From NCBI RefSeq assembly GCF_036227225.1, contig NZ_CP109444.1, positions 8,723,501 through 8,787,500 on the forward strand: a stretch of 64,000 bases of DNA, given 5' to 3'. Every line of letters begins with the position of its first letter. Positions within the stretch are counted from its first letter, which is position 1. Made by a program: the position numbers and the translations under genes. Positions 55,155 through 64,000 of this stretch are shown in pieces. The notes under the pieces are model-generated. The model did not search any database and was not told where the DNA came from. It saw nothing but the letters and a program-made list of their open reading frames with translations. This stretch comes from Streptomyces sp. NBC_01478 (GTDB lineage: Bacteria > Actinomycetota > Actinomycetes > Streptomycetales > Streptomycetaceae).

Positions 55155-58100
55155 ATGCGTTTCCGTCCCATGTCCCTGCTGCTCGCCGCCGCGCTCGCGG
55201 TCGGCGGTGCCACCCCCGCCCTGGCGGCGACCGCCGCCCCACCGCAACTCGTCAAGGACCCGAGCGTCTACGTCGATCCGCTGATCGGCACCAAGAACGG
55301 CGGCAACGTCTTCCCGGGCGCCGTCGTGCCCTTCGGCATGCTCTCCTGGAGCCCGGAGAACACCAGAGGCAGCGCAACGAGCACCGCCGCACCGGGCGGC
55401 TACCAGTACGACGCCACCCGCATCCGCGGCTTCAGCCTCACCCACATGTCCGGCACGGGCTGCGCGGGCGGCAGCGGCGACATCCCGTTCTACCCGTACG
55501 CCGGTGAGGTCACCTCGTCCCCGGCGAGCGACACCAAGGACGCCGTCTACGCCTCCGACTTCAGCCACACCGACGAGACCGCCGAGCCCGGCCACTACAA
55601 GGTCGGCCTCGCCTCGGGCGTCACCGCCGACCTCACGGCGACGGCCCGCACCGGCTCCGGCCGCTTCACCTACCCGGCCGACAAGCCCGCCTCCCTCCTG
55701 ATCCGCACCGCCAACTCCGAGGTCGGGTCCACCGATTCGTCGGTCACCATCGACCCGGCGACCCGCACGGTCTCCGGCTCGGTCACTTCCGGCAACTTCT
55801 GCGGCTACCTCGACCCCGAGGGCCAACGCGCCTACTACACCCTGTACTTCACCGCCACCTTCGACCGCGCCTTCAAGACCACCGGCACCTGGCAGGACGA
55901 CAAGCTGACCCCGGGTTCGACGAGTGCGACCGGCGGCACGGGCGGCTTCACCACCGGCGGACGGCCCGTCGCGGGCAAGGGCGCGGGCGGCTACGTCGAG
56001 TTCGAGCCCGGCAGCGGCCCGGTCGGCGTCAAGGTCGGTATCTCGTACGTCAGTCAGGCCGGCGCCCAGGCCAACCTCAAGGCGGAGAACCCGCCGAAGC
56101 GCTCCTTCGACGCCGTCGAGGACGCGGCCCACCGTGCCTGGCGCGACCAGCTCGGCGCGATCAAGGTGGGCGGCGGCACAGACACCGAGCGCACCACCTT
56201 CTACACCGCGCTCTACCACTCCCTCCTGCACCCGAACGTCATCAGCGACGCCGACCGCAGATACACGGGCAGCGACGGCAAGGTGCACAAGGTGAGCCGG
56301 GGCCACCAGGCGCAGTACGGCACCTTCTCCGGCTGGGACATCTACCGCTCCCAGGTCCAACTGCTCACCCTCCTCAGCCCGCGCACCGGCTCGGACATCG
56401 CGCAGTCCCTCTACGAACTCGCCCAGCAGAACGGGGGAGTCTGGGACCGCTGGCTGCACGGCGCGAACGGCACCCATGTCATGAACGGCGACCCCTCACC
56501 CACCGCCCTGGCCGGCATCCGCGCCTTCGGCGGCACGGACTTCGACCTCAAGGGGGCCCTCGCCTCCCTCGTCCAGGCGGCGACCGTGCCGACCGCGCAG
56601 GACCTGTCCTCCTCGGGCAAGCCGGTGCTCTCGGTGGGTCAACGCCCCTCCCTGGACAAGTACTTGAACCTGCACTACATGCCGTCCGTCTCCAACGCCT
56701 GGGGCGGCGCCGCCGAGACGCTGGAGATGTCCACTGCGGACTTCGCGCTCTCCCAACTCGCCACGGCGGCAGGCAAGAAGAGCACGGCGGCCGACTTCGC
56801 CAAGCGCGCCCAGTGGTGGCAGAACAACTTCAACATCGCCGCCGACCCCACCGGCGGCTACATCGCCAACCGCAAGGCGGACGGCAGTTGGGTCACCGGC
56901 TTCACCCCGGGCACCGGCAACGGCTTCGTGGAGGGCACGGCCGCCCAGTACACCTGGATGGTCCAGCACAACCCGGCGGGCCTCTTCGCGGCGATGGGCG
57001 GCACGGACAAGGCGCTGGCCCGGCTGGACTCCTTCTTCCATGAGGCGGACGGGAGTTGGTCCTTCACGGGCAGCGGCGGCGACAAGTCGGAGCTGGACAA
57101 CGAGCCGTCCGTCAACGTCCCCTACCTCTACGACTACGCGGGCGCGCCCTACAAGACCCAGGAGACGGTCAGGGCGGCCATGAAGCAGCTCTGGACGACC
57201 GACCCCGCCGGCATCCCCGGCAACGACGACCTCGGCGAGATGTCGTCCTGGTACGTCTTCTCCGCGCTCGGCATGTACCCCCAGGTCCCCTCCCGCGCCG
57301 AACTCACCCTCGCCTCCCCGCTGTTCGAGCGCATCGAGATCAAGCGCCCGCAGGGCAACGACATCTCCATCCGCGCGAAGGGCGCCGCGACCGACGCCCC
57401 GTACATCCAGTCCCTGAAGGTCAACGGCCGTACCAGTGACCGCCCTTGGCTCTCCTCCTCGATCGTCAGGAACGGCGGCACCCTCGACTACACCCTCTCC
57501 ACCACCCCCAACCGCACCTGGGGCAGCGCCCCGGCCGACGCCCCGCCGTCCTTCCGCACCGGCGAACAGCCGTACCAGATCGGCGTCGGCCCGACCGCCG
57601 CGACCCTCGCCCCCGGCGACAGCACCAAGGTCACCATCAAGGCCCTGTCCCTGAGCGGCGGCACCGGACCCGAGGTCCGCTACAGCGTCGAGACGCCCGC
57701 CGGAGTGACGGCGACTCCCGCCCAGGGAACGGTCGTCGACGGCTCCCAGGACATCACCCTCAAGGCCGCCGACGACGTCACGCAGGGCTTCTACGACGTG
57801 AAGGTCACCGTCACCTCGGGCGACACGTCGTACGAGCAGCCGGTGTCCCTCACGGTCGCCGCGCCCGGCACCCTCCTCGCCGCCTACAACAACACCGGAG
57901 TCTCCGACGACACCGGCGAGCACGACGAGGCGGACTACGACGGGGGCGGCTGGAGCTACTCCCTCCAGGCGCTCGCGGCGGCCGGGCTGACCCCTGGCGG
58001 CACGGGCACGGTGGACGGGCTCGGCTTCACCTGGCCCGGCTCGCCCAACGGGCGCCCGGACAACGTCTCGGCGGCCGGTCAGACCGTCCAACTCCCGCAG

Positions 58101-58427
58101 CCCGCCGCCCACTTGTCCTTCGTCGGCAGCGCGGTCAACGGCAACCAGCAGACGAAGGCGACCGTCACCTACACCGACGGCAGCACCGACGTCGTCGACC
58201 TGTCCTTCACCGACTGGACCGTCGGCGGGGGTGGCGGCACCGTGCAGTACGGCAATGAGATCGTCGCCAGGACCGCGTACCGCAATGTCGCGGGTGCGGA
58301 CAAAGACCCGGTCGTCACCTATGTGTTCGCCACCAAGCCGTTCGCGGCGCCCACGGGCAAGACCATCAAGAGCGTGACACTTCCGGACGACCCGGATCTC
58401 CATGTGTTCACCCTTGCGGTGAACTGA
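55155..58427 (+). CDS. Secreted GH92 alpha-mannosidase with C-terminal accessory domains
   Basis: GH92 enzymes are calcium-dependent inverting exo-alpha-mannosidases that trim mannans and N-glycans. The 1,090-residue precursor has a signal peptide (1-25) and then the N-domain motif DPLIGTKNGGNVFPGAVVPFG. The catalytic part shows WDIYRSQ (about 394), FVEGTAAQYTW with the probable acid Glu (about 590), DNEPSVNVPYLYDYAG (about 647) and GNDDLGEMSSWY (about 689), all expected for the main GH92 type. A NEW3-like domain (about 808-905) and an NPCBM-like sugar-binding domain (about 910-1090) follow. AAGGAGG before the ATG at 55155 decides the start. Two operator copies lie upstream and a 12-bp terminator stem follows. 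Confidence 0.94.
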   Translation: MRFRPMSLLLAAALAVGGATPALAATAAPPQLVKDPSVYVDPLIGTKNGGNVFPGAVVPFGMLSWSPENTRGSATSTAAPGGYQYDATRIRGFSLTHMSGTGCAGGSGDIPFYPYAGEVTSSPASDTKDAVYASDFSHTDETAEPGHYKVGLASGVTADLTATARTGSGRFTYPADKPASLLIRTANSEVGSTDSSVTIDPATRTVSGSVTSGNFCGYLDPEGQRAYYTLYFTATFDRAFKTTGTWQDDKLTPGSTSATGGTGGFTTGGRPVAGKGAGGYVEFEPGSGPVGVKVGISYVSQAGAQANLKAENPPKRSFDAVEDAAHRAWRDQLGAIKVGGGTDTERTTFYTALYHSLLHPNVISDADRRYTGSDGKVHKVSRGHQAQYGTFSGWDIYRSQVQLLTLLSPRTGSDIAQSLYELAQQNGGVWDRWLHGANGTHVMNGDPSPTALAGIRAFGGTDFDLKGALASLVQAATVPTAQDLSSSGKPVLSVGQRPSLDKYLNLHYMPSVSNAWGGAAETLEMSTADFALSQLATAAGKKSTAADFAKRAQWWQNNFNIAADPTGGYIANRKADGSWVTGFTPGTGNGFVEGTAAQYTWMVQHNPAGLFAAMGGTDKALARLDSFFHEADGSWSFTGSGGDKSELDNEPSVNVPYLYDYAGAPYKTQETVRAAMKQLWTTDPAGIPGNDDLGEMSSWYVFSALGMYPQVPSRAELTLASPLFERIEIKRPQGNDISIRAKGAATDAPYIQSLKVNGRTSDRPWLSSSIVRNGGTLDYTLSTTPNRTWGSAPADAPPSFRTGEQPYQIGVGPTAATLAPGDSTKVTIKALSLSGGTGPEVRYSVETPAGVTATPAQGTVVDGSQDITLKAADDVTQGFYDVKVTVTSGDTSYEQPVSLTVAAPGTLLAAYNNTGVSDDTGEHDEADYDGGGWSYSLQALAAAGLTPGGTGTVDGLGFTWPGSPNGRPDNVSAAGQTVQLPQPAAHLSFVGSAVNGNQQTKATVTYTDGSTDVVDLSFTDWTVGGGGGTVQYGNEIVARTAYRNVAGADKDPVVTYVFATKPFAAPTGKTIKSVTLPDDPDLHVFTLAVN

Positions 58428-58438
58428 CGTCCACAATA

Positions 58439-58471
58439 TGTGCCCTCGCCCGTTTCGGTGGCGGGGGCACA
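58439..58471 (+). terminator. Terminator after the first GH92 gene
   Basis: TGTGCCCTCGCC and GGCGGGGGCACA form a 12-bp stem with one G-U pair and a 9-base loop, 11 bp after the stop. Confidence 0.85.
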
Positions 58472-58494
58472 TCGGCGCGTGCGAGCATCCGCAG

Positions 58495-58869
58495 ATGGTG
58501 AAACGGCCGCAACTGCCCGACGAGTTCCGGGCCGAGGCGCGCACGGCCTTCGCGTTCCTGGTGGGGGACGAGGGGTTCGCGCCGCCCGAGGACATAGACG
58601 GCGGTCTGCGTTATCTGCGCGCCGACCTGATGGTGCGCGTCTGGTTCCTGGGCGGCGCCGAATCGGAGGTCCTGACACGACTGATCCCCCTGGCGCCGGA
58701 CGGCACCAGGGGGAGCGGGGCGTGGCTCGACGACCTGTACACGGCCGCCGCGTGCGGTCCGGCCCAGGACGTCCCCGTCTTCGCGTCGACCAGAAGAGGC
58801 GTGCTCAAACGGGTCCATCAGCACGCGGAGGCGTTGCGGCGGCTGCTGCCCCGCCTCCCCGTGCCGTGA
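58495..58869 (+). CDS. Small protein of unknown function
   Basis: The 124-residue product is soluble and globular-looking with no motif I recognise (LPDEFRAEARTAFAFLVGDEGF near the start, HAEALRRLLPRLP at the end). The frame opens at 58438, inside the terminator stem, so the ATG at 58495 (or the GTG at 58498) is the likely start. It converges on the second GH92 gene with 7 bp between stops. Confidence 0.6.
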   Translation: MVKRPQLPDEFRAEARTAFAFLVGDEGFAPPEDIDGGLRYLRADLMVRVWFLGGAESEVLTRLIPLAPDGTRGSGAWLDDLYTAAACGPAQDVPVFASTRRGVLKRVHQHAEALRRLLPRLPVP

Positions 58870-58876
58870 GCGGCCC

Positions 58877-61800
58877 TCAGCCGAGCAGTTCCACCTCCGC
58901 GAGGGTCGACGAGCCGGTCAGCACCAGGCGGTAATGCCCGTACGAGCCCGGTGACTTGACCGAGAAGACGCGCGTCTGCTTGTCCCAGGTGAAGGATTCG
59001 CCGGAGCGCTTGTCGAGCGTCTTCCACTTGGTGCCGTCGGCCGAGCCCTGGAGGGTCCAGCCGGTCGGTGCCAAGGTGTGGTCCGCCGACGACGTGAGCG
59101 TGTACTGGACGCCCTTGACGGCCCTGGCGACCGGCAGGTCCACCGAGGTCACCGTCGCGGCCGTGGCCGACGTGTTGTCGAACAGGGCGCCCAGGCCCAC
59201 GAGTTGGTCGCCGCGCGGGGTGGGCACCTTGTCGTTCGTGGTGATCGACACCGGCGCCGCGTTCTTGCCGCTGCCCCACGACGAGGGCTTGGAGCCCATG
59301 GAGAAGTCCAGCACTCCGCCCTTCTCCAGCAGCGAGTGCGGGAGTGAAGTCTTCGTCCAGTTCTGGCCGTTGACCTTCAGCCCCTGCACGTAGACGTTCT
59401 TCGTGCTGTTCTTCGGCGCCTTGACGACCAGGTCCTTGCCGTTCTCCAGGTGCACGGTCGCCTTGGTGAACAGCGGGGAGCCGATGGCGTATTCGCCGCT
59501 GCCCATCACCAGCGGGTAGAAGCCGAGCGCGGAGAAGAGGTACCAGGCCGACTGCTCGCCGTTGTCCTCGTCGCCGTGGTAGCCCTGCCCGATCTCGCTG
59601 CCGGTGTAGAGGCGCGACAGCACCTCACGCACGTCCTTCTGCGTCTTCCAGGGCTCGCCTGCCGCGTCGTACATGTACGTGACGTGGTGGGCGACCTGGT
59701 TGGAGTGGCCGTACTGGCCCATGCGGACGTCGCGGGCCTCCGTCATCTCGTGGATGACACCGCCGTAGGAGCCGACGGTGGCCGACGTGGCCTTCTCCGG
59801 GGTGGCGAAGTACTCGTCGAGCTTGTCGCCGAGGGCCTTCCGGCCGCCGTAGAGGTTGGCCAGGCCCCGGCTGTCCTGCGGGGCGGTGAAGGCGTAGCCC
59901 CAGCCGTCGGTCTCCGTGTAGTCGTAACCCCAGATCTTCGGGTCGTAACTCGCCGAGTCCACACGCCAGTTGCCCTTGGCGTCCTTGCCCTGGAAGAACC
60001 CGGCCTGCTTGTCGAACAGGTTCACATAGTCCTGGGCCCGGTTGAGGAAGTACTCCGACTCCTCCTTGTAGTGCTTCTCGCCGGTCTTCTTGTAGAGGGC
60101 CTGGCCCATCTGGGCGATGCCGTAGTCGTTGACATAGCCCTCCATCGCCCAGGAGAAGCCCTCGTTGGTGTCGGTGCTCGTGTAGCCGAGGAAGGGCGAG
60201 GTGGTCATGCCCTTGCGGCCCACACCGGACGCGGGCGGCACGACGGTCGCGTTCTTCACGGCCGCGTCGTACGCCGACTTGGCGTCGAACTTCACGCCCT
60301 TGACGTACGCGTCCGCGAACGCGACGTCCGAGGAGGTACCGGTCATCAGGTCCGCGTAACCGGGCGAGGACCAGCGCGAGGTCCAGCCGCCGTCCTTGTA
60401 CTGCTGCACGAACCCGTCGACCATCTCACCCGCCTGACTGGGTGTCAGGAACGAGTACGCCGGCCAGGTCGTCCGATAGGTGTCCCAGAAGCCGTTGTTG
60501 ACGTACACCTTGCCGTTCACGATCTTCGCACCGGTGTGCGTCGGGGTGTCCTGGCTCGTCATCGGGGAGAACGGCGAGGCGTACTGGTACGTCGAACCAA
60601 CCTTCTCGAAGCCGGAGTTGGGGTACAGGTACAGCCGGTACATGCTGGAGTAGAGGGTGGTGAGCTGGTCGGGTGTCGCGCCCTCCACCTCGACCTTGCC
60701 GAGGAGCTTGTCCCACACCTTCTGGGCCTGCGCCTTGACCGTGTCGAAGGAGGTGCCGTCCGGGATCTCCTGGCTCAGGTTGTCCTTCGCCTGGTCGACG
60801 CTGATCAGCGAGGTGGCCAGGCGCAGGGTGACCGTGTGGTCGGCGCCCGGCTTGAACTTCAGATAGCCCTTGACGCCGCTGGAGGAGCCGTCCGTCACGG
60901 GCGCGTCGAACGTGCCGTAGACGAAGAGCCGCGTAGCGCCCGTGGACAGCCCGGACTTGACGTCCGAGTAGCCGGTGACGGTCCCGTTCTCCTTGTCGAG
61001 GGTCAGGCCCGCCTGCTCGGTGACGTTGTCGAAGATGACGCTCGCGTCGTCACCGGGGTAGGTGAAGCGCAGCGAGGCCGCGTGGTCGGTCGGGGCCATC
61101 TCGGCCTTGAGACCGTTCTCGAACGTGACGCCGTAGTAGTACGGGCGCGCGGTCTCGTTCTCGTGCTTGAACGCCAACTCCCGTGCCGTGGGAGAGGTGT
61201 TGGGAGTGCCCGAGGCCGCCGACGGCATCACCTGGAAGGTCTGCCGGTCGCCCATCCAGGGGCTCGGCTCATGGCTCAGGCTGAGCGCCTGGAGCGTCGG
61301 CAGGTTGTCGTCGTTGTTCGCGCGTGCGTAGTCGTAGAGCCAGCTCAGCGACGACGAATTCGTCACCGGCGTCCAGAAGTTGAAGCCGTGCGGCAGCGCG
61401 GTCGCGGGGAAGTTGTTGCCGCGCGAGAAGCTGCCGCTGGAGTTGGTGCCCCGGGTGGTCAGCGCGTAGTCGGACAGATGCGCCTTCGGCTTCTCGGGCG
61501 CGACCGTCTTGAGGCTCACGTCGTCCAGCCAGCCCCGGAACTTCGCCGGCCCGCCGGGGGAGTCGTAGGCCAGCAGGATCCGGTCGACGGTCTTCCCGGC
61601 CGCGACCGAACCGATCCGCGAGAGGACGCTGTTCCACTGGTTGACGTAGAGGATCTTGGCCGCGCCCTGCCCCTGCGGAGTCAGCGCGAAGCCGTGCGCG
61701 TCGCTCGCGCCGAGGTCGCTGAGGTAGGTGCCGTCGGTGAAGGCGAGGTCGACGGAGACGTTCGTGGCGTCGTAGTCGAGGTCGCCGTCGGCCATCTGCG

Positions 61801-62671
61801 GGAAGATCTTGTACGACAGCGCGGTGTCCCTGCCGACCGGCACGTTCACGTCGAAGACCTTGTTGTACGAGTACGCCCGCCCGGTGGCCGTGTGCCGGCC
61901 CGCGTAGCGCAGCGCCCGCTTCCCGGTGAAGCCGGCGGCCGCCTTCGCCGTGGGCGAGCCGCTGGGGCCCCGGTCGACCAGCGAGAGCATGTCCTCGGGG
62001 ATCGGGGCGGTGGAGCCGCCCGTCGAGAACTGGACGTCGGCGAGCTGCAGGATGCCGCTCGCGCCGTTGTTCCTCGTGATGTCGAGCCGGAAGTGCTGGT
62101 ACTCGGCCGGCGCGGCGAGGTCGTACGACTTCGTCTGGAAGCGGTCGGCGAAGGTCTCGCCGGTGCGGGTGTCGACGGTCTTCCAGTCCTTGCCGTCCGT
62201 CGAGCCCGACAGCGTCCAGTCCTTCGGATCGCGCTCGGCGAAGTCGTTCGCCGAAGTCAGGGCGTACGTCACTATCTTGGCCGGTTTGTCTAGGTCGAAC
62301 TCGACCCAGCCCGTGGGCTCGAAGGTCAGCCACTTGGTGCCGGACTCGCCGTCGACGAGGTTCTCCTTCACCTCGCCGCCGCCGGTGTTCTCGGAGCTCG
62401 CCCGGACGTCGGTGACATGGTCGGTCACATTGCCGGGGATGCCGGTGCTGTAACCGCCGTCGACGCCCGAGGCACGCTTGGTGCCGTCCGGCGCGGTGTC
62501 GACCGTGTTGAGCCAGTCCGGTGCCGGATCTCCCGTCTCGAACGAGGAGGCGAACTCCCCGCCCGCCGCCGGGGCCTTCACGGGGAGGGCGACCGCCACC
62601 CCCTGAGAACCCACGAGCAAAGCCAGTGCGGCGGTCGACACGACCGCCGGACCCCACCATCTGTGATGCAT
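58877..62671 (-). CDS. Secreted GH92-family glycosidase flanked by two discoidin-like domains
   Basis: The 1,264-residue precursor has a signal peptide (1-28), an F5/8 type C-like domain (about 80-215), a jelly-roll region (about 240-385), a GH92 core and a second discoidin-like domain (about 1142-1264). GH92 motifs are of a diverged subtype: NNFPATALPHGFNFW replaces GNxFPGAxxPFG, GFWDTYRTTWP stands for WDxYRSQ (about 725), MEGYVNDY carries the probable acid, and GDEDNGEQSAWYLFSALG (about 1032) replaces GNDDxGxMSSWY. It probably acts on another manno-linkage than the first GH92 protein. The Met at 62671 starts a clean signal peptide with GGGAGG upstream. It shares the GACAACGTTGTC operator with the other GH92 gene. 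Confidence 0.92.
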   Translation of the reverse strand: MHHRWWGPAVVSTAALALLVGSQGVAVALPVKAPAAGGEFASSFETGDPAPDWLNTVDTAPDGTKRASGVDGGYSTGIPGNVTDHVTDVRASSENTGGGEVKENLVDGESGTKWLTFEPTGWVEFDLDKPAKIVTYALTSANDFAERDPKDWTLSGSTDGKDWKTVDTRTGETFADRFQTKSYDLAAPAEYQHFRLDITRNNGASGILQLADVQFSTGGSTAPIPEDMLSLVDRGPSGSPTAKAAAGFTGKRALRYAGRHTATGRAYSYNKVFDVNVPVGRDTALSYKIFPQMADGDLDYDATNVSVDLAFTDGTYLSDLGASDAHGFALTPQGQGAAKILYVNQWNSVLSRIGSVAAGKTVDRILLAYDSPGGPAKFRGWLDDVSLKTVAPEKPKAHLSDYALTTRGTNSSGSFSRGNNFPATALPHGFNFWTPVTNSSSLSWLYDYARANNDDNLPTLQALSLSHEPSPWMGDRQTFQVMPSAASGTPNTSPTARELAFKHENETARPYYYGVTFENGLKAEMAPTDHAASLRFTYPGDDASVIFDNVTEQAGLTLDKENGTVTGYSDVKSGLSTGATRLFVYGTFDAPVTDGSSSGVKGYLKFKPGADHTVTLRLATSLISVDQAKDNLSQEIPDGTSFDTVKAQAQKVWDKLLGKVEVEGATPDQLTTLYSSMYRLYLYPNSGFEKVGSTYQYASPFSPMTSQDTPTHTGAKIVNGKVYVNNGFWDTYRTTWPAYSFLTPSQAGEMVDGFVQQYKDGGWTSRWSSPGYADLMTGTSSDVAFADAYVKGVKFDAKSAYDAAVKNATVVPPASGVGRKGMTTSPFLGYTSTDTNEGFSWAMEGYVNDYGIAQMGQALYKKTGEKHYKEESEYFLNRAQDYVNLFDKQAGFFQGKDAKGNWRVDSASYDPKIWGYDYTETDGWGYAFTAPQDSRGLANLYGGRKALGDKLDEYFATPEKATSATVGSYGGVIHEMTEARDVRMGQYGHSNQVAHHVTYMYDAAGEPWKTQKDVREVLSRLYTGSEIGQGYHGDEDNGEQSAWYLFSALGFYPLVMGSGEYAIGSPLFTKATVHLENGKDLVVKAPKNSTKNVYVQGLKVNGQNWTKTSLPHSLLEKGGVLDFSMGSKPSSWGSGKNAAPVSITTNDKVPTPRGDQLVGLGALFDNTSATAATVTSVDLPVARAVKGVQYTLTSSADHTLAPTGWTLQGSADGTKWKTLDKRSGESFTWDKQTRVFSVKSPGSYGHYRLVLTGSSTLAEVELLG

Positions 62672-62696
62672 ACGAGGGCATCCTCCCTGCACGCTG

Positions 62697-62708
62697 GACA
62701 ACGTTGTC
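62697..62708. promoter_or_regulatory. LacI-type operator upstream of the second GH92 gene
   Basis: GACAACGTTGTC is a perfect palindrome 25 bp before the start codon, probably downstream of the promoter: TTGACA (62753-62758, minus strand) lies further up, with TACTGT 20 bp after it, a rather long spacing. Confidence 0.75.
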
Positions 62709-62881
62709 AGCTTCGATGCGCAAGGAACAGTAGGGAGTCAAGTGCCCTGGTGTGTCAAGGGTGTTGAGTGAGGCATTCGAGGGCAATAACGAGGATTTCT
62801 CCGTCATCGAACACACAGAGCGTTCATATTTCCGCGAGGTCTCACTTCGGAAAAGACCGACAACCTACCCTGCATTCGATC

Positions 62882-62914
62882 TTGCTCTGTCGGCGGGAAG
62901 TGGACTATACCTGT
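62882..62914 (+). promoter_or_regulatory. Candidate ngcE promoter overlapped by a DasR-like site
   Basis: TTGCTC (62882-62887) and TATACC (62906-62911) are 18 bp apart. AGTGGACTATACCTGT (62899-62914) matches the DasR site A(G/C)TGGTCTAGACCA(G/C)T at 13 of 16 positions and covers the -10 box. The 369-bp stretch 62672-63040 holds this, the GH92 operator and no gene; it is less GC-rich than its surroundings. Confidence 0.4.
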
Positions 62915-63040
62915 CGCGTTCGACACCGCTCTCACAGCAGCACGCACGAAGTACCTCTGCACGACCAAGCTCGACCTGACCGCGGTGCCGGGGAGGATCC
63001 GGTTCACCGCCTGAGTCCTGTTGAAGGCGAGGACTTGAGC

Positions 63041-64000
63041 ATGGGATCCACTTCAGCCGAGAACAACGGTTCCAATGGCGTCGGCCGCCGTGATTTGATC
63101 AAGAGGTCGGCCGCACTCGGTCTGATCTCCGTACCCACGATGAGTTTCCTGTCCGCGTGTGCCAGCGGTGGCGGGGACGACAGCAGCAGTGACGACAGCA
63201 CCAAGGGCACCACGTCGAAGACGAATCCCTTCGGTGTGAAGAAGGGCAGCACGCTCGACGTCGTCGTCTTCAAGGGCGGTTACGGCGACGACTACGCGAA
63301 GGCGTGGGAAGCCAACTTCAAGACGAAGATCGGCGTCGGTTCCACCCACACCGGAACGCAGGAGATCACCGGCAAGCTCCAGCCCCGCTTCAACGCGGGC
63401 AACCCGCCGGACATCGTCGACGACTCCGGCGCCCAGCAGATCAAGATCGACGTCCTGTACAAGAACGGCCAGTTGCTCGACCTCTCGCCGGTCCTGGACG
63501 CGCCCGCGATCGACGACCCGACCAAGAAGGTGCGCGATCTGCTGATCCCCGGCACCCTCGACCCGGGCGTGCAGGAGGGCAAGGTCGTCGCCCTCAACTA
63601 CATCTACACGGTCTGGGGGTTGTGGTACTCCGGCAAGCTCTTCAAGGAGAAGGGCTGGACCCCGCCGAAGACCTGGGACGAGTTCATCGCCGTGTGCCAG
63701 AAGGCGAAGGCGGCCGGCATCGGCGGTCTCGCCCACCAGGGCAAGTACCCGTACTACATCAACGTCGCCATCATGGACCTCATCGCCAAGAAGGGCGGGA
63801 TCGACGCCGTCAAGGCGATCGACAACCTCGACCCGAAGGCGTTCGTCGGCTCGGCCGCCGCGCAGGCCGGTGTCGAGGCGATCTACGAGGTGGTCGAGAA
63901 GGGCCTGTTGATGCCCGGCACCAACGGCCTGACCCACACCGAGTCGCAGACCCGCTGGAACCAGTACAAGGCCGCCTTCATCACCTGTGGTTCCTGGCTG
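63041..64000 (+). CDS. ngcE: N-acetylglucosamine/chitobiose ABC transporter binding lipoprotein, NgcE-like (3' partial)
   Basis: The 320 residues visible are the front of an extracellular solute-binding protein (family 1). The N-terminus MGSTSAENNGSNGVGRRDLI has a twin-arginine motif, and LSAC at about residue 40 is a lipobox, so it is a lipoprotein probably exported by Tat. The start of the mature part (STLDVVVFKGGYGDDY) and KWxPPKTWDEF-like region fit the NgcE branch, which takes up GlcNAc and chito-oligosaccharides; I recall SCO6005 as the S. coelicolor member. The permease genes should follow beyond the edge. It is divergent from the second GH92 gene; chitin control by DasR is possible. 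Confidence 0.85.
   Translation, partial: MGSTSAENNGSNGVGRRDLIKRSAALGLISVPTMSFLSACASGGGDDSSSDDSTKGTTSKTNPFGVKKGSTLDVVVFKGGYGDDYAKAWEANFKTKIGVGSTHTGTQEITGKLQPRFNAGNPPDIVDDSGAQQIKIDVLYKNGQLLDLSPVLDAPAIDDPTKKVRDLLIPGTLDPGVQEGKVVALNYIYTVWGLWYSGKLFKEKGWTPPKTWDEFIAVCQKAKAAGIGGLAHQGKYPYYINVAIMDLIAKKGGIDAVKAIDNLDPKAFVGSAAAQAGVEAIYEVVEKGLLMPGTNGLTHTESQTRWNQYKAAFITCGSWL

Noticed and set aside
58438..58494. Extended N-terminus for the small protein at 58495
   Set aside because: It lies within the terminator stem of the GH92 gene.
62752..62979. 75-codon plus-strand frame before ngcE
   Set aside because: It covers the promoter and operator region, has no domain and poor codon bias.

Overview
The window is chromosomal DNA of a Streptomyces or close relative. 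It has very high GC, many GTG starts, secreted carbohydrate enzymes and Streptomyces-type operators. From memory and unchecked, the gene set acnA, an XRE-fused murA2 and an ngcE-type binding protein matches the S. coelicolor SCO5998-SCO6005 neighbourhood.

Region 1 (1-37083) is accessory. One reading frame is open from the left edge to 35703, giving at least 11,900 residues with the start outside the window. It is built from four tandem units of 8.5-9.1 kb. Each unit has an OTU-like cysteine protease module, a metzincin-like zinc protease module (HExxHxxGxxD plus a Met-turn), a long beta-rich scaffold that looks like three pairs of related modules, an alpha-helical coiled coil and a Lys-rich linker. 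By eye the only cysteines in the whole visible protein are the four OTU nucleophiles. The protein ends in an acidic stretch and what looks like a fifth, decayed OTU tail without its histidine. A membrane-anchored ricin-type lectin gene follows 37 bp downstream with a good ribosome binding site. The pair is the main candidate for an undescribed system.

Region 2 (37131-44315) is core-like: XRE-MurA fusion, a DUF4236 small protein, a NUDIX protein, an HAD-IB phosphatase, aconitase acnA and a TrmB/LuxR-like regulator. acnA has a perfect TamR-like palindrome and an iron-box-like site upstream; the MurA gene has a palindrome with the same ATCTC-N6-GAGAT arms.

Region 3 (44385-50586) has a large secreted subtilase divergent from an OmpR-type response regulator and its sensor kinase (ATGA overlap).

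Region 4 (50634-64000) is a polysaccharide-use cluster: GH27 glycosidase, AA10 LPMO with a CBM2 behind a perfect CebR box, two GH92 mannosidases that share a LacI-type operator (GACAACGTTGTC), two small unknown genes, and an NgcE-like sugar-binding lipoprotein cut by the right edge. The enzymes would release cello-, manno- and chito-type sugars outside the cell for ABC uptake under separate repressors.

No tRNA, rRNA, insertion sequence or CRISPR array was recognised.
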